Source of the DNA: Microbacteriaceae bacterium | GTDB lineage: Bacteria; Actinomycetota; Actinomycetes; Actinomycetales; Microbacteriaceae | Assembly: GCA_014377425.1 (NCBI GenBank) | Contig: JACMPQ010000025.1 | Coordinates: forward strand, 1-64,000 | Length of the DNA stretch: 64,000 nucleotides | Direction of reading: 5' to 3' | Shown here: piece by piece, positions 1-9,303 of the stretch | How the letters are laid out: each line of letters begins with the position of its first letter | How positions within the stretch are numbered: position 1 is the stretch's first letter | Position numbers and translations under genes: made by a program | The notes under the pieces: generated by a model | The model's input: the letters and a program-made list of their open reading frames with translations, nothing else | What the model was told of the DNA's origin: nothing | Databases searched by the model: none

Positions 1-1038
1 GACCTCGCGACCGCCGCCGAGCAGTCTTCCGAGGAGGACGAAGCGCAGGAAGGTAACGAACTGGCCGCGGATGAAGAATCCGCCGAGTCGGCCGAAAGCC
101 TTGCGCTCCACGTTGTGAATGCGGACGACGGCGAAGACGAGACCGAGACAGACACCGATACCGATGTCGAGGCAAATCTCGATGCGGCGCTCGATGCGGT
201 CGCGCTCGCCGCGGATCCCGAAGCGGATGCCGCAGTCGCGGATGCGCTCGAAGTTGACTCCGCCGACGAGGCCGAGGCCGCCGTCGAGGCGACCGATGAC
301 GAGGTTGGATCCGTGGAGGGCGAGACCGAAGAGGTCGTGCCGTTCGACGATGAATTCGAGGCAGAAATCGAGTCAGAGCTCGCCGAGCAGGCGAGCGTGG
401 ACGAGGCCGAGGAAGAGACCGAGGTCGACCCTTACGACGAATTCCGCAAGGAGCTCAAGGCGGCCTATGGCAAGTGGTACGTCATCCACTCCTACGCCGG
501 TTTCGAAAAGCGCGTCAAGCAGAACATCGAGAACCGCAAGGTCTCGATGGCCATGGAGGACTTCGTCTTCCAGGTCGAGGTGCCGATGGAAGACGTCGTT
601 GAGATTAAGAACGGCCAGCGCAAACTGGTGAACCGCGTGCGCATCCCGGGCTACGTGCTCGTGCGCATGGACCTCAACGAAGACAGCTGGTCGGTTGTTC
701 GCCACACCCCCGGTGTCACCGGGTTCGTCGGCAACTCGCACAACCCCACCCCGCTGCGCTTCGAAGAGGCCTTCTCCATGCTGAAGAGCCTGGTTCAGAT
801 CATCGAAGCTCCGGTCAAGCCGGGCGTCAAGGGTGGCAAGACCACCCAGCGCTCGATCCCTCAGGAAGTCGACTTCGAGGTCGGCGAGACCATCACGATC
901 AAGGAAGGCTCGTTCGCGGGCCTGCCCGGCACGATTAGCGAAATCAAGGCGGAGAGCGGAAAGCTCATCGTTCTGGTCTCGCTCTTCGAGCGCGAGACGC
1001 CGGTCGAGCTCAGCTTCGACCAGGTCACCAAGCTCTAA
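1..1038 (+). CDS. nusG: Transcription termination/antitermination factor NusG (5' partial)
   Basis: NusG binds RNA polymerase and couples it to Rho or to the ribosome. The frame is open from base 1, so the true start lies upstream of the window; the GTG at 115 is an internal codon or at best an alternative start. The first ~145 visible codons encode a very acidic, Ala/Glu/Asp-rich extension, as is common in actinobacterial NusG. The NGN domain follows ([16 protein letters not shown], with VPGY-type core [10 protein letters not shown] and TPGVTGFVG), then a C-terminal KOW domain ([19 protein letters not shown]). It lies 102 bp upstream of rplK, the normal secE-nusG-rplK-rplA order. Family assignment is certain; only the start is missing. 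Confidence 0.97.
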   Translation, partial: DLATAAEQSSEEDEAQEGNELAADEESAESAESLALHVVNADDGEDETETDTDTDVEANLDAALDAVALAADPEADAAVADALEVDSADEAEAAVEATDDEVGSVEGETEEVVPFDDEFEAEIESELAEQASVDEAEEETEVDPYDEFRKELKAAYGKWYVIHSYAGFEKRVKQNIENRKVSMAMEDFVFQVEVPMEDVVEIKNGQRKLVNRVRIPGYVLVRMDLNEDSWSVVRHTPGVTGFVGNSHNPTPLRFEEAFSMLKSLVQIIEAPVKPGVKGGKTTQRSIPQEVDFEVGETITIKEGSFAGLPGTISEIKAESGKLIVLVSLFERETPVELSFDQVTKL

Positions 1039-1140
1039 ACTCCGTTCGCCGTCACGGCGACACAGACCACCGCATCCGGACCTACCGGAGGTGCGGGAGA
1101 GCATCCGGAAGACGGACGCTCGAAACCGAAAGAAGGAAAC

Positions 1141-1572
1141 ATGGCATCGAGAAAGAAGATCACGGGGCTTATCAAGCTCCAGATCAACGCTGGCGCCGCC
1201 AACCCCGCCCCGCCCATTGGGCCGGCGCTGGGACAGCACGGCGTCAACATCATGGAATTCTGCAAGGCTTACAACGCCGCGACCGAGTCGCAGCGCGGTA
1301 GCGTTATTCCGGTAGAGATCACCGTCTACGAAGACCGCTCGTTCACCTTCATCCTGAAGACCCCGCCCGCAGCGGAGCTCATCAAGAAGGCTGCCGGCGT
1401 TCTCAAGGGCTCTGGAACCCCGCACACCGTCAAGGTTGCCAAGCTCACCAAAGAGCAGGTTCGCCAGATCGCCGAGACCAAGATGAGTGACCTCAACGCA
1501 AACGACATCGACGCTGCGTCGAAAATCATCGCGGGCACCGCCCGTTCGATGGGAATTACGGTGGAAGCATAA
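1141..1572 (+). CDS. rplK: 50S ribosomal protein L11
   Basis: L11 forms the GTPase-associated centre with 23S rRNA and the L10/L12 stalk. The 143-aa length is standard. The N-terminal domain shows [23 protein letters not shown], with the conserved proline-rich L11 signature, and the C-terminal rRNA-binding domain ends SMGITVEA. A purine-rich ribosome-binding site (AAAGAAGGAAAC) directly precedes the ATG. Its stop overlaps the rplA start by one base (TAATG), implying translational coupling. Confidence 0.98.
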   Translation: MASRKKITGLIKLQINAGAANPAPPIGPALGQHGVNIMEFCKAYNAATESQRGSVIPVEITVYEDRSFTFILKTPPAAELIKKAAGVLKGSGTPHTVKVAKLTKEQVRQIAETKMSDLNANDIDAASKIIAGTARSMGITVEA

Positions 1573-2261
1573 TGGCTACGAAATCTAAGGCATACCGCGC
1601 CGCCGCCGAGAAAATCGAAGAGGGCAAGTTCTACACCTCCGCCGAGGCTGTCGCACTCGCTCGCGAGACCGGTTCGAAGAAGTTCAACTCCACTGTTGAG
1701 GTCGCCCTCAAGCTTGGCGTCGACCCCCGCAAGGCAGACCAGATGGTTCGTGGAACCGTCAACCTGCCCCACGGAACCGGCAAGGTTGCCCGCGTTATCG
1801 TGTTCGCAACGGGCCCCGCGGCTGAGGCAGCACTCGCTGCCGGCGCCGACGAGGTGGGTGGTGACGAGCTCATCGAGAAGGTTGCCGCAGGCTACACGGC
1901 ATTCGATTCCGCGGTTTCGACCCCGGAGCTGATGGGCAAGGTCGGTCGTCTCGGAAAGGTCCTCGGCCCGCGCGGACTCATGCCGAACCCGAAGACCGGT
2001 ACCGTAACCCCCGACGTCGCTCGCGCCGTCACCGAAATCAAGGGTGGAAAGATCGAGTTCCGCGTTGACAAGCACAGCAATGTGCATTTCATCGTGGGCA
2101 AGGCCGGTTTCGACCAGGCTCAGCTCGAAGAGAACATCTCTGCAGCCCTCGACGAGATCACGCGTGCCAAGCCGTCGAGCTCGAAGGGTCGCTACATCCA
2201 GAAGGGCACCGTGACCACCACGTTCGGCCCCGGAATTCCGCTGGACGTCAACGCGCTGTAA
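1572..2261 (+). CDS. rplA: 50S ribosomal protein L1
   Basis: L1 forms the mobile L1 stalk that handles E-site tRNA, and in many bacteria it represses its own operon. The 229-aa length is standard. The signature around [20 protein letters not shown] and the following [11 protein letters not shown] are clear. The start overlaps the rplK stop by one base. A strong intrinsic terminator follows the stop within 15-50 bp, so rplK-rplA ends a transcription unit. Confidence 0.98.
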   Translation: MATKSKAYRAAAEKIEEGKFYTSAEAVALARETGSKKFNSTVEVALKLGVDPRKADQMVRGTVNLPHGTGKVARVIVFATGPAAEAALAAGADEVGGDELIEKVAAGYTAFDSAVSTPELMGKVGRLGKVLGPRGLMPNPKTGTVTPDVARAVTEIKGGKIEFRVDKHSNVHFIVGKAGFDQAQLEENISAALDEITRAKPSSSKGRYIQKGTVTTTFGPGIPLDVNAL

Positions 2262-2275
2262 CGAACGCTTGCTAT

Positions 2276-2311
2276 AAAAAAAGGGGGTCCACTTCGGTGG
2301 GCCCCTTTTTT
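2276..2311 (+). terminator. Intrinsic terminator after rplA
   Basis: A 9-bp GC-rich stem (GGGGTCCAC / GTGGGCCCC, one G-T pair) closes a TTCG loop and is flanked by an A-run upstream and a T-run downstream. The A/T flanks make it potentially bidirectional. Confidence 0.9.
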
Positions 2312-2381
2312 GTCCGGCTCTCGTGCGGCGGCGCGTGGTGCAGGTGGCTGGCAGCCCGACGGTTTTCCTCGACAATGGACT

Positions 2382-2999
2382 ATGCCCGCCGCCGACCTTC
2401 CCGCTTTCGTTGCGCCGGCATCCGGCTCTCTAAAAGCGGCATCCCATTCTTCTAATCACCCGCAGCGCCATCCCTCGTCGCTTCGTCCAGCGGTGGAATC
2501 GGATGCCGCCGCGCTGCACTCGCTGGCAGCAGACACCTTCCCGCTGGCCTGCCCGCCCGGCACTCGGGCGCTTGAGATTGAACGACACATTGCGGCGGAG
2601 CTCTCGGCCGAACGGTTCGCGCAATTTCTGGCCGACCCGGCTCGCGAACTGTTTGTGGCGCACCGTGACGGTGAACTCGTGGGCTACACGATGCTCGTGT
2701 ACGGCGAGCCGACCGATGCCGAGGTTGCCGGCTGCCTCACCGTGCGCCCCACGGTGGAACTCAGCAAGTGCTATTTCGCGCTCAGCCAACATGGCACAGG
2801 GGCCTCCGCCGCACTCATCGCGCTCACGGTAGCGGCGGCGCGGGCTCGCGGATCCGCGGGCATGTGGCTCGGCGTGAACGAGCACAATCACCGCGCTAAC
2901 CGCTTCTATGCCAGGCACGGTTTCGAAGCGATCGGGCACAAATACTTTTATGTCGGCACCGAGCTCAACGACGACTTCGTGCGCGAGCTGGTGCTGTGA
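2382..2999 (+). CDS. GNAT family N-acetyltransferase
   Basis: Predicted acetyl-CoA-dependent acyltransferase of unknown substrate, about 205 aa. The GNAT fold is indicated by ELFVAHRDGELVGYTML (beta4 region), an acetyl-CoA-binding stretch GASAALIALTVAAARARG, and the typical C-terminal GVNEHNHRANRFYARHGFEAIG. An upstream TTG at 2310 would lie in the rplA terminator, so the ATG at 2382 is preferred; GACAAT ends 5 bp before it, which would give a leaderless mRNA. Its stop overlaps the next start (GTGA), so it is coupled to the DUF998-like membrane gene. The substrate cannot be predicted. Confidence 0.8.
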   Translation: MPAADLPAFVAPASGSLKAASHSSNHPQRHPSSLRPAVESDAAALHSLAADTFPLACPPGTRALEIERHIAAELSAERFAQFLADPARELFVAHRDGELVGYTMLVYGEPTDAEVAGCLTVRPTVELSKCYFALSQHGTGASAALIALTVAAARARGSAGMWLGVNEHNHRANRFYARHGFEAIGHKYFYVGTELNDDFVRELVL

Positions 3000-3703
3000 T
3001 CGCGCGCGACCGCATCGCCTCAGGGGTAGGTTGTGTGCTGGTGACTGCAGCCCTCGCGATCATCCTGATTGCGCGCTCCACGATGCATAGGGTGGCGTAC
3101 GTGAGCGAGCTCGGCGCGGTCGGCGAACCCACTGCGCGCTGGTTTGAGGCAGCCCTTCTGCTCATTGTGGTGGGTGGTTCACTCATCGCATGGACCGGCC
3201 GCGGGGTGCGTTCGCGGGCCCGACTGTTGGGCCTCTGGACGCCGGCGATCTCGCTCTGGATCGGCTGCGCGTTCTTTCTCGGGGCGTCTCAGGTCACCTG
3301 CACGGCGGGCTGTCCGCTGCCGGTGGGGCCAACCTTCACCCCACAAAACTTTGCGCACACCCTGATGGCTGTTCTGGCCTTCGCCGCCGCCTGCACCGCG
3401 ATGCTGCAATCCGCCTTTGCCCACGGGCACCGGATGCTGGCGCGCCTGTCACTTGCGGCGGGAATCTCGGTCGCCGTGGTGGCTGCGACCGGCGGCATCC
3501 TGTCGCTAATGCGCTTTGGCACCGACGTTGGCAGTGTGCTGGAACTGGTTGCCACCGCCATCTCGATCGGGTGGTTAGTGGTGTTTGGGCTAACCGCGGC
3601 GGCGGGCTCAGCCCGAACGGGCGCAGTGCCGGCCAGCGCTGCCGGGGCTGATGCAGCGCGGCTCGGTGCAGTGCCGCAGCGCACCCCCGGGCAGTACATC
3701 TAG
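2996..3703 (+). CDS. DUF998-like integral membrane protein
   Basis: A 235-aa protein with about six hydrophobic segments. Features resembling DUF998 proteins are YVSELGAVGEP after the first membrane segment, a Cys pair in CTAGCPLP, and a FAHTLMAVLAF motif in a later helix. Function is unknown. It starts at a GTG overlapping the acetyltransferase stop by 4 bp, so the two are probably co-expressed. Its 3' end overlaps the end of the convergent YqaJ-like gene by 4 bp. Confidence 0.7.
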   Translation: MIARDRIASGVGCVLVTAALAIILIARSTMHRVAYVSELGAVGEPTARWFEAALLLIVVGGSLIAWTGRGVRSRARLLGLWTPAISLWIGCAFFLGASQVTCTAGCPLPVGPTFTPQNFAHTLMAVLAFAAACTAMLQSAFAHGHRMLARLSLAAGISVAVVAATGGILSLMRFGTDVGSVLELVATAISIGWLVVFGLTAAAGSARTGAVPASAAGADAARLGAVPQRTPGQYI

Positions 3704-4401
3704 CTCGCGATTCGGCCCGCGGCGAGCTGATCGAGCACGCTATTTGCTAACAGCACGAGCGCCGCAATCTCGGTGTCGTCGCGCTCAATCCAGCGGCACT
3801 CCGGCGTGGGGTGGGTGGGCACGAAGTCGCTGTGCTGTTCCCAAACCAAGAGCGTGCGCTCGGCGCCGAGAACGTATTGCTGCCACCAGACCTGCCGCAG
3901 ATACGAACGCGGGATCGAATTCCAGGCGCTCTTGGTGGTCTTGATCTCGGCCAAAACTACCTCGCCCGACTTCGAGGTTCCGACACCGTCAGGGGTGGCG
4001 AGGTGTCGCGGTTCGTCCAGGGCGTGAAAGAGGCGGTCGCTCGGCACGATTCCGAACTCGCCGCGCACCCAGCGGGCAATCTCCGGCTCCCGCGCGCGGC
4101 CGTGGTCGGTGTAGGCATTACCGCCGAAGCCGGAGCCGCGAATTTTCTCGAGCACGAGGGCGGGCACGCTCCGGATGCTGGCGAGCCGGGCGGCGTCCGT
4201 TGCGGTAATGCCACGACTGCGCGCCTTCAGCCAGGCCACCCGGTCGCTGGCCACGGCGACGACCCGATCACTGTGGTGCGGGGGTGGCGACTCCCACAGG
4301 GAGAGCATGGGCTGGAACGAAGGCACGATCTCATTGTGCTCGTGTTTGGGCTCGGTCCGGCGCAGGAACACCCTGAGCGCTGCACGTGTGGCTCTCAGCA
4401 T
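3700..4401 (-). CDS. YqaJ-like viral recombinase family nuclease
   Basis: Predicted exonuclease of the lambda-exonuclease/YqaJ (PD-(D/E)XK) fold, 233 aa. Supporting motifs are WLKARSRGITATDAARLASI near the N-terminus, a GRAREPEIARWV helix carrying the conserved Glu, LATPDGVG with an Asp, and VLAEIKTTKSAW supplying the E-x-K of the active site, followed by the Gln-rich helix YLRQVWWQQYVLG. Such stand-alone genes occur in many actinobacterial chromosomes and need not mean a prophage; no phage genes are next to it. The start is uncertain: the M at about residue 32 (4308) is an alternative that would remove a basic tail. Confidence 0.75.
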   Translation of the reverse strand: MLRATRAALRVFLRRTEPKHEHNEIVPSFQPMLSLWESPPPHHSDRVVAVASDRVAWLKARSRGITATDAARLASIRSVPALVLEKIRGSGFGGNAYTDHGRAREPEIARWVRGEFGIVPSDRLFHALDEPRHLATPDGVGTSKSGEVVLAEIKTTKSAWNSIPRSYLRQVWWQQYVLGAERTLLVWEQHSDFVPTHPTPECRWIERDDTEIAALVLLANSVLDQLAAGRIAS

Positions 4402-4452
4402 CGTTCATTCTTCGTTGCGGCGTACGTAAATCTTCGTTGTGGTGCCCACAAA

Positions 4453-4489
4453 AACCAGCAGCTCGGGATCAGATCCCGAACTGCTGGTT
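4453..4489 (-). terminator. Intrinsic terminator for the 4518-5105 gene
   Basis: An 18-bp inverted repeat with a single mismatch and a one-base centre (CCAGCAGCTCGGGATC / GATCCCGAACTGCTGG). On the minus strand it is followed by TTTTTG, so it terminates transcription leaving the repeat-rich membrane protein gene. Confidence 0.8.
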
Positions 4490-4517
4490 AGCCAGTACAG
4501 CGTTCCTTGGGTGAGCG

Positions 4518-5105
<588 letters not shown>

Positions 5106-5319
5106 TGTGGTTCGCTTTCTGGGCGGGGAGCGGGGGAAGTGTCGTTGCCTTCCCGAAATCTCGGTGGTCGAGATTCGAGCGCAGGCTGCAACACGAATGT
5201 GCTTGCTGCTTCGATCGTCGCGAGAGCGGCTATGTGATTCCTATGGAGCGGCTTAGTCGCTTCCCTGAATGCATCACTCACGGTGTATTGGTTATTTCTT
5301 CAGGTTCAACCAAGACCGC

Positions 5320-5336
5320 TCATAGAACCTTCATAG
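5320..5336 (+). promoter_or_regulatory. Direct repeat upstream of the response regulator, possible binding site
   Basis: TCATAG occurs at 5320-5325 and again at 5331-5336, an 11-bp period typical of tandem half-sites bound by OmpR/PhoB-type regulators. It lies 23 bp before the preferred start of the response regulator gene, so autoregulation is possible. Inferred from spacing only. Confidence 0.35.
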
Positions 5337-5358
5337 CTTCGTGGTAATAGTGGTAACT

Positions 5359-6108
5359 GTGACCCAGCCCAATCCTGTGCCCAACCCCGCACCTGTGCTC
5401 CTCCGCCGACTTGACGGCAGCCCTGTGCGCGCGGTCGTCGTCGACGACGAGGCAACCCTCGCCGATCTGCTCACCATGGCTCTGCGCTACGAGGGGTGGG
5501 ATGTTAAGGCGGCAGCCGACGGTCGAAGTGCCATCGCGCTCATTAGAGAATTCAAACCGGACGTCGTGATTCTCGACGTCATGCTGCCGGATATCGATGG
5601 GCTGCAGGTGCTCCACCGCCTTCGCAACGACGGTCATGACATGCCGATCCTGTTTCTCACCGCGAAGGATGCCCTCGATGACCGCATCGCGGGGCTGACC
5701 GCCGGCGGTGACGACTACGTGACCAAGCCATTCAGCCTCGAGGAGCTCATTGCGCGCCTGCGCGGACTCATCCGGCGCTCGACCGTAACCATCGCGGATT
5801 CATCCGACCCGGTGCTGCGACTTGGAGACCTCACCCTCGATGAGGAAAGCTACGAGGTTCGTCGCGGCGACCGTCTAATTGACCTCACGGCGACCGAGTT
5901 TGAGTTGCTGCGCTTTCTCATGCGCAATCCTCGTCGCGTGGTGTCGAAGATCCAGATTCTAGATCGGGTGTGGAGCTACGACTTCGGCGGGCGCTCCAGC
6001 ATCGTTGAGATTTACATTTCCTATCTGCGCAAGAAAATCGACGCAGGGGCCACCCCGATGATTCATACGGTTCGCGGAGTGGGCTACCTGCTCAAGGCTG
6101 GCGTGTGA
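5359..6108 (+). CDS. OmpR-family response regulator
   Basis: Two-component transcription factor, about 249 aa from the GTG at 5359. The receiver domain shows the acidic pair VVVDDE, phospho-acceptor Asp73 in ILDVMLPD, Thr in FLTAKD and Lys in YVTKPFS. The C-terminal winged helix contains LTATEFELLRFLMRNPRRVVSK and the typical end IHTVRGVGYLLK. A GTG at 5341 would add six residues; 5359 is preferred because an AATAGT -10-like box lies 7 bp upstream, as in other leaderless genes here. Its stop overlaps the kinase start (GTGA). The stimulus is unknown; the divergent membrane protein is a candidate target. Confidence 0.92.
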   Translation: MTQPNPVPNPAPVLLRRLDGSPVRAVVVDDEATLADLLTMALRYEGWDVKAAADGRSAIALIREFKPDVVILDVMLPDIDGLQVLHRLRNDGHDMPILFLTAKDALDDRIAGLTAGGDDYVTKPFSLEELIARLRGLIRRSTVTIADSSDPVLRLGDLTLDEESYEVRRGDRLIDLTATEFELLRFLMRNPRRVVSKIQILDRVWSYDFGGRSSIVEIYISYLRKKIDAGATPMIHTVRGVGYLLKAGV

Positions 6109-7637
6109 GCGAGGCTCCGCAGACGCGGTGGTCACCGAGAGGCATTCTGGGCCGAATGCAACGGATGCAACCGATGCAACGGATGCAACGGATGACCGGG
6201 CCGTGGACCCTGCGCCGCCGGCTCGTGCTCAGTGCCGTTGGACTCTTAGCTATGACCAGCGTGGTGGTTGGACTGGTCAGTGTGCTCGCGCTCCAGCGCG
6301 CACTCACCGACCGTCTCGACGAGCAACTTACCGGCGCGATTGTTCGATCGCAAGGGGCCGGTGACCGCTCGCCCAACGACGACGACTTCGGGCGCAACAT
6401 CCGTCCCGAATTGATTGCTGTCGGACTGATTTCGGCGACCGTCACCAATGGTTTCGTTGATCGGGCGGTTTATTTCACCGAACGGGGAACGGTGCGGAGC
6501 CTTACCGTTGCGCAGGCCACCTCGCTGTTTCAGGTTTCGGTCGACGGCAAACCGCTCACGGTACAAATCGATGGCCTCGGAAGCTATCGGGTTGTCGCCG
6601 GGGCAGTCAATTCCTCCCGCATCGTGCTCGTCGCGCTGCCGCTTGCACCGGTGAACGCGGTGCTCTGGAAAGTGGTGCTCGTAATCTCAGTTATCACGCT
6701 GGCCGGAATCGTGGCAGCGGGATTCGCAGCACGCTGGATTGTGCGCCTGGCGCTGCGACCGCTCGACCGCGTGGCCGAGACGGCGACGCAGGTGGCGCAG
6801 CTTCCGTTGGACCGCGGGGAGGTGGCTCTTGCCGTACGCGTGCCGGATGCCGATTCTGACGCCGACACCGAAGTCGGCAAGGTCGGCGCCGCTATCAATC
6901 TCATGCTGGGACACGTGGCATCCGCCCTCAGTTCTCGCCAGGAAAGCGAGCGCAAGGTGCGGCAGTTTGTGGCCGACGCCAGTCACGAGTTGCGCACCCC
7001 ACTTGCCTCAATTCGCGGTTACGCCGAACTCACCCGGCGAGGTCGTCACGAACTTCCCGATGACGTCGTGCACGCGATCGGGCGGGTCGAGTCCGAGGCC
7101 ACCCGCATGACCTCGCTCGTGGAAGACCTGCTGCTTCTGGCACGGCTCGACGAGGGCCGCGACCTACAGCACGATCCGGTCGATCTGTCCCGGCTGCTCA
7201 TCGACACTGTGAGCGATGCCCACGCGGCGGGCCCGGAACACGTTTGGTCACTCGATTTACCCGAGGAACCGGTAGTCGTTACCGGCGACGAATTGCGGCT
7301 GCATCAGGTCATCGCTAACCTGTTGGCCAACGCTCGGGTGCACACGCCTGCCGGCACGAATGTCACGGCAGGTCTCGTTGTCGGCTCGTATGGCCAATCG
7401 ATCATCTCGGTTACCGACAACGGTCCGGGGGTGCCCGAAGATCTTCGCCCCACCCTTTTTGAGCGCTTCGCCCGTGGAGACAGTTCTCGCTCTCGTCTGG
7501 CCGGCAGTACCGGGCTCGGCCTTGCAATTGTGCGGGCGGTGGTCGAGAGCCACGGCGGTTCGGTGCGCGTCGACAGCGTTCCCGGCCAGACCTCATTCAT
7601 CGTGGAACTTCCCGCGACCGCTCCCGTGCGCGTCTGA
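6105..7637 (+). CDS. Membrane sensor histidine kinase, partner of the OmpR-type regulator
   Basis: A 510-aa class I kinase. It has a membrane helix after the basic PWTLRRRLVLSAVG stretch, an extracytoplasmic sensor region (~residues 70-185), a second helix (VVLVISVITLAGIVAAGFAA), a HAMP linker, HisKA with His294 in ASHELRTPLASIRGYAEL, and a HATPase domain with N box (NLLANARVHT), G1 (DNGPGVP) and G2 (GSTGLGLAIV). The GTG start overlaps the regulator stop by 4 bp. Four in-frame 9-bp repeats near the start encode MQR/MQP units and supply extra ATG codons, so the true N-terminus is uncertain (6105, 6156-6192). Confidence 0.92.
   Translation: MSEAPQTRWSPRGILGRMQRMQPMQRMQRMTGPWTLRRRLVLSAVGLLAMTSVVVGLVSVLALQRALTDRLDEQLTGAIVRSQGAGDRSPNDDDFGRNIRPELIAVGLISATVTNGFVDRAVYFTERGTVRSLTVAQATSLFQVSVDGKPLTVQIDGLGSYRVVAGAVNSSRIVLVALPLAPVNAVLWKVVLVISVITLAGIVAAGFAARWIVRLALRPLDRVAETATQVAQLPLDRGEVALAVRVPDADSDADTEVGKVGAAINLMLGHVASALSSRQESERKVRQFVADASHELRTPLASIRGYAELTRRGRHELPDDVVHAIGRVESEATRMTSLVEDLLLLARLDEGRDLQHDPVDLSRLLIDTVSDAHAAGPEHVWSLDLPEEPVVVTGDELRLHQVIANLLANARVHTPAGTNVTAGLVVGSYGQSIISVTDNGPGVPEDLRPTLFERFARGDSSRSRLAGSTGLGLAIVRAVVESHGGSVRVDSVPGQTSFIVELPATAPVRV
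6156..6191 (+). repeat. Four tandem 9-bp repeats in the kinase N-terminus
   Basis: ATGCAACGG is repeated four times (the second copy reads ATGCAACCG), in frame, giving MQR-MQP-MQR-MQR. Changes in copy number would keep the frame but move the spacing of candidate start codons. Confidence 0.9.
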
Positions 7638-7672
7638 CCCGGCGTCGCTATGCCGGATGCCGCAGGGCCGGT

Positions 7673-7702
7673 TTGCGGTTGCGACATCCGACCCCGTAGT
7701 CT
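7673..7702 (+). promoter_or_regulatory. Candidate promoter of rplJ-rplL
   Basis: TTGCGG (7673-7678), an 18-bp spacer and TAGTCT (7697-7702). It would start transcription near 7709 and give a leader of about 235 nt before rplJ, the expected length for an L10-regulated leader. Confidence 0.5.
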
Positions 7703-7708
7703 TGCCTA

Positions 7709-7943
7709 AACCCAAGACCGCAGGTTATTGGCGTGTCTCGAAGTCTTCGCTCGCGAAGAATAAGAGTCCGTCGGTCGGAGATTCGCCCAAGCGAAGACCA
7801 GCGCAGGTGTGTGAAGACGTTTTCGTTGTGATGCAAATCACAAAGTTTGCAGCTCCGTGCCCCTGTGCCGGAGCTTTTTTTGTGCCGAAATCTTCCATCA
7901 GATCTGCAGCCCTAGCGTTTCGACTATCAATCTAAGGAGTGCC
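7709..7943 (+). promoter_or_regulatory. L10-type ribosomal protein leader with attenuator hairpin
   Basis: The ~235-nt untranslated region before rplJ fills the otherwise gene-free stretch after the kinase. It contains several complementary segments (for example CTTCGCTCGCGAAG near 7747) and ends in a terminator-like hairpin: AGCTCCG (7851-7857) pairs with CGGAGCT (7869-7875), with an inner GC/GC pair, followed by seven T. In many bacteria L10(L12)4 binds such leaders to control rplJL. The position and attenuator are seen here; the L10-binding fold is inferred. The ribosome-binding site TAAGGAGT sits at 7933-7940. Confidence 0.65.
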
Positions 7944-8459
7944 ATGGCGAACAAGGAAGCGTCAGTCGCCGAGCTCACGGAGAAATTCCGCAGCTCGAAC
8001 GCTGTTTTGCTCACCGAGTATCGCGGGCTCACCGTCGCCCAGCTGAAAAAGCTGCGGACGTCGATCAGTGAGCACGCCACATTTGCCGTGGTGAAGAACA
8101 CGCTGACCAAGATTGCGGCCAATGCCGCGGGCATCACGTCGTTTGACGCCGAGCTCGTCGGTCCGTCCGCCATCGCTTTTGTTCACGGTGACACCGTCGC
8201 CGTCGCGAAGGCTCTGCGCGACTTTGCCAAGGCAAACCCCCTGCTCGTGGTCAAGAGCGGTTACTTTGACGGTAACCCGCTTACCTCGGCAGAGGTCAAC
8301 AAGCTCGCCGATCTCGAAAGCCGGGAGGTGCTGCTTGCAATGCTCGCAGGAGCCTTCAAGGCGTCGCTCTTCGGTGCGGCCTATCTGTTCAACGCACCGC
8401 TGTCGAAGGCTGTTCGCACCATCGACGCGCTGCGCGAAAAGCAGGAGTCCGCAAACTAA
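7944..8459 (+). CDS. rplJ: 50S ribosomal protein L10
   Basis: L10 anchors the L7/L12 dimers on the ribosome. About 171 aa from the ATG at 7944, which follows a strong TAAGGAGT site. An in-frame start further upstream (7857) would fall inside the attenuator hairpin and is rejected. The sequence [38 protein letters not shown] is typical of L10, with the C-terminal L12-binding helix ending [10 protein letters not shown]. rplL follows 60 bp later. Confidence 0.97.
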   Translation: MANKEASVAELTEKFRSSNAVLLTEYRGLTVAQLKKLRTSISEHATFAVVKNTLTKIAANAAGITSFDAELVGPSAIAFVHGDTVAVAKALRDFAKANPLLVVKSGYFDGNPLTSAEVNKLADLESREVLLAMLAGAFKASLFGAAYLFNAPLSKAVRTIDALREKQESAN

Positions 8460-8519
8460 TTCCCGATTGGGAAATAGCACGCGGTTCACGAACATCACTG
8501 AATTACAGGGAGAAAAATC

Positions 8520-8897
8520 ATGGCAAAGCTGACCACAGAAGAGCTGCTCGAAGCATTCAAGGAGCTCACGCTCATCGAGCTGAGCGAGTTCGTCAAGAAG
8601 TTTGAGGAGACCTTCGAGGTCACCGCCGCCGCTCCGGTCGCTGCTGCTGCAGCCGCTGCTGCTCCGGTTGAAGAGGTCGAGGAGAAGGATTCCTTCGACG
8701 TCGTTCTCGAGGCTGCTGGCGACAAGAAGATCCAGGTCATCAAGGAGGTTCGCGCGCTTACCAGCCTCGGACTCGGCGAGGCCAAGGCCGTTGTAGACAG
8801 CGCTCCGAGCGTTGTTATCGAAGGCGCCAACAAGGAGACCGCTGAGAAGGCAAAGGCACAGCTCGAAGCAGCTGGCGCCACCGTTACCCTCAAGTAA
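8520..8897 (+). CDS. rplL: 50S ribosomal protein L7/L12
   Basis: Stalk protein that recruits translation factors; 125 aa. The N-terminal dimerisation domain ([26 protein letters not shown]) is joined by an Ala-rich hinge to the globular C-terminal domain ([28 protein letters not shown]). GGGAGAAAAATC precedes the ATG. It is the last gene of the rplJL unit, followed by a terminator. Confidence 0.98.
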   Translation: MAKLTTEELLEAFKELTLIELSEFVKKFEETFEVTAAAPVAAAAAAAAPVEEVEEKDSFDVVLEAAGDKKIQVIKEVRALTSLGLGEAKAVVDSAPSVVIEGANKETAEKAKAQLEAAGATVTLK

Positions 8898-8908
8898 TTT
8901 CCTCGAAA

Positions 8909-8944
8909 GGGCTCCGCTTCCGATTTCGGGAGCGGTGCTCTTTT
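8909..8944 (+). terminator. Intrinsic terminator after rplL
   Basis: CCGCTTCCG (8914-8922) pairs with CGGGAGCGG (8927-8935), with further outer pairs and TTTT after the stem. It lies 12 bp beyond the rplL stop. Confidence 0.8.
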
Positions 8945-9303
8945 GTCGTTAACGGCCGGTTGCCTGTCATTAGCGTCCGTTAGCCCGTTGTCAAAATTCG
9001 CTAGATTGCCGCTTGCGGCCGACTGTTTGTTGCTTCTGATCGCCCGGTTGCCGCAGCACGCATCCCGCATATCGACCATGAATTGTCCGCTTTCTCGCCG
9101 CTTACGTGATCGAACCGTTAGCGGCAAGGGCGCGGCGGATGCTTGCATCCCGGAGGAACCATCGCGTACCGTGACTCTCAGCGTCGATGTCCTCACTTTT
9201 TGAAGCAGTCTTGTTTCCCTTCAGTCCGGCCGATCCCTCGACGCACCAGCGACTTCGTTGTCCCTGTCGCGGGGCACGACGTCACCTCAACGAGGAGGCT
9301 CTG
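8945..9303. other. Intergenic region before the sugar importer operon
   Basis: About 360 bp without a convincing gene. An 86-codon open frame here lacks a ribosome-binding site and protein-like composition. The region should hold the promoter and operator of the downstream importer; repeated CGTTA/TTAGC elements (for example CGTTAACG at 8947 and CGTTAGC near 8978) are visible but no clear palindromic operator is. An AACGAGGAGG ribosome-binding site lies just before 9304. Confidence 0.5.

Noticed and set aside
373-2375. Long open frames on the minus strand opposite nusG, rplK and rplA
   Set aside because: They mirror highly conserved genes in GC-rich DNA, have low-complexity Arg/Leu/Asp composition and no ribosome-binding sites.
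3700-4401. YqaJ-like gene as a sign of a prophage
   Set aside because: Neighbours are chromosomal genes and no structural or replication phage genes are present; lone copies are common in actinobacteria.
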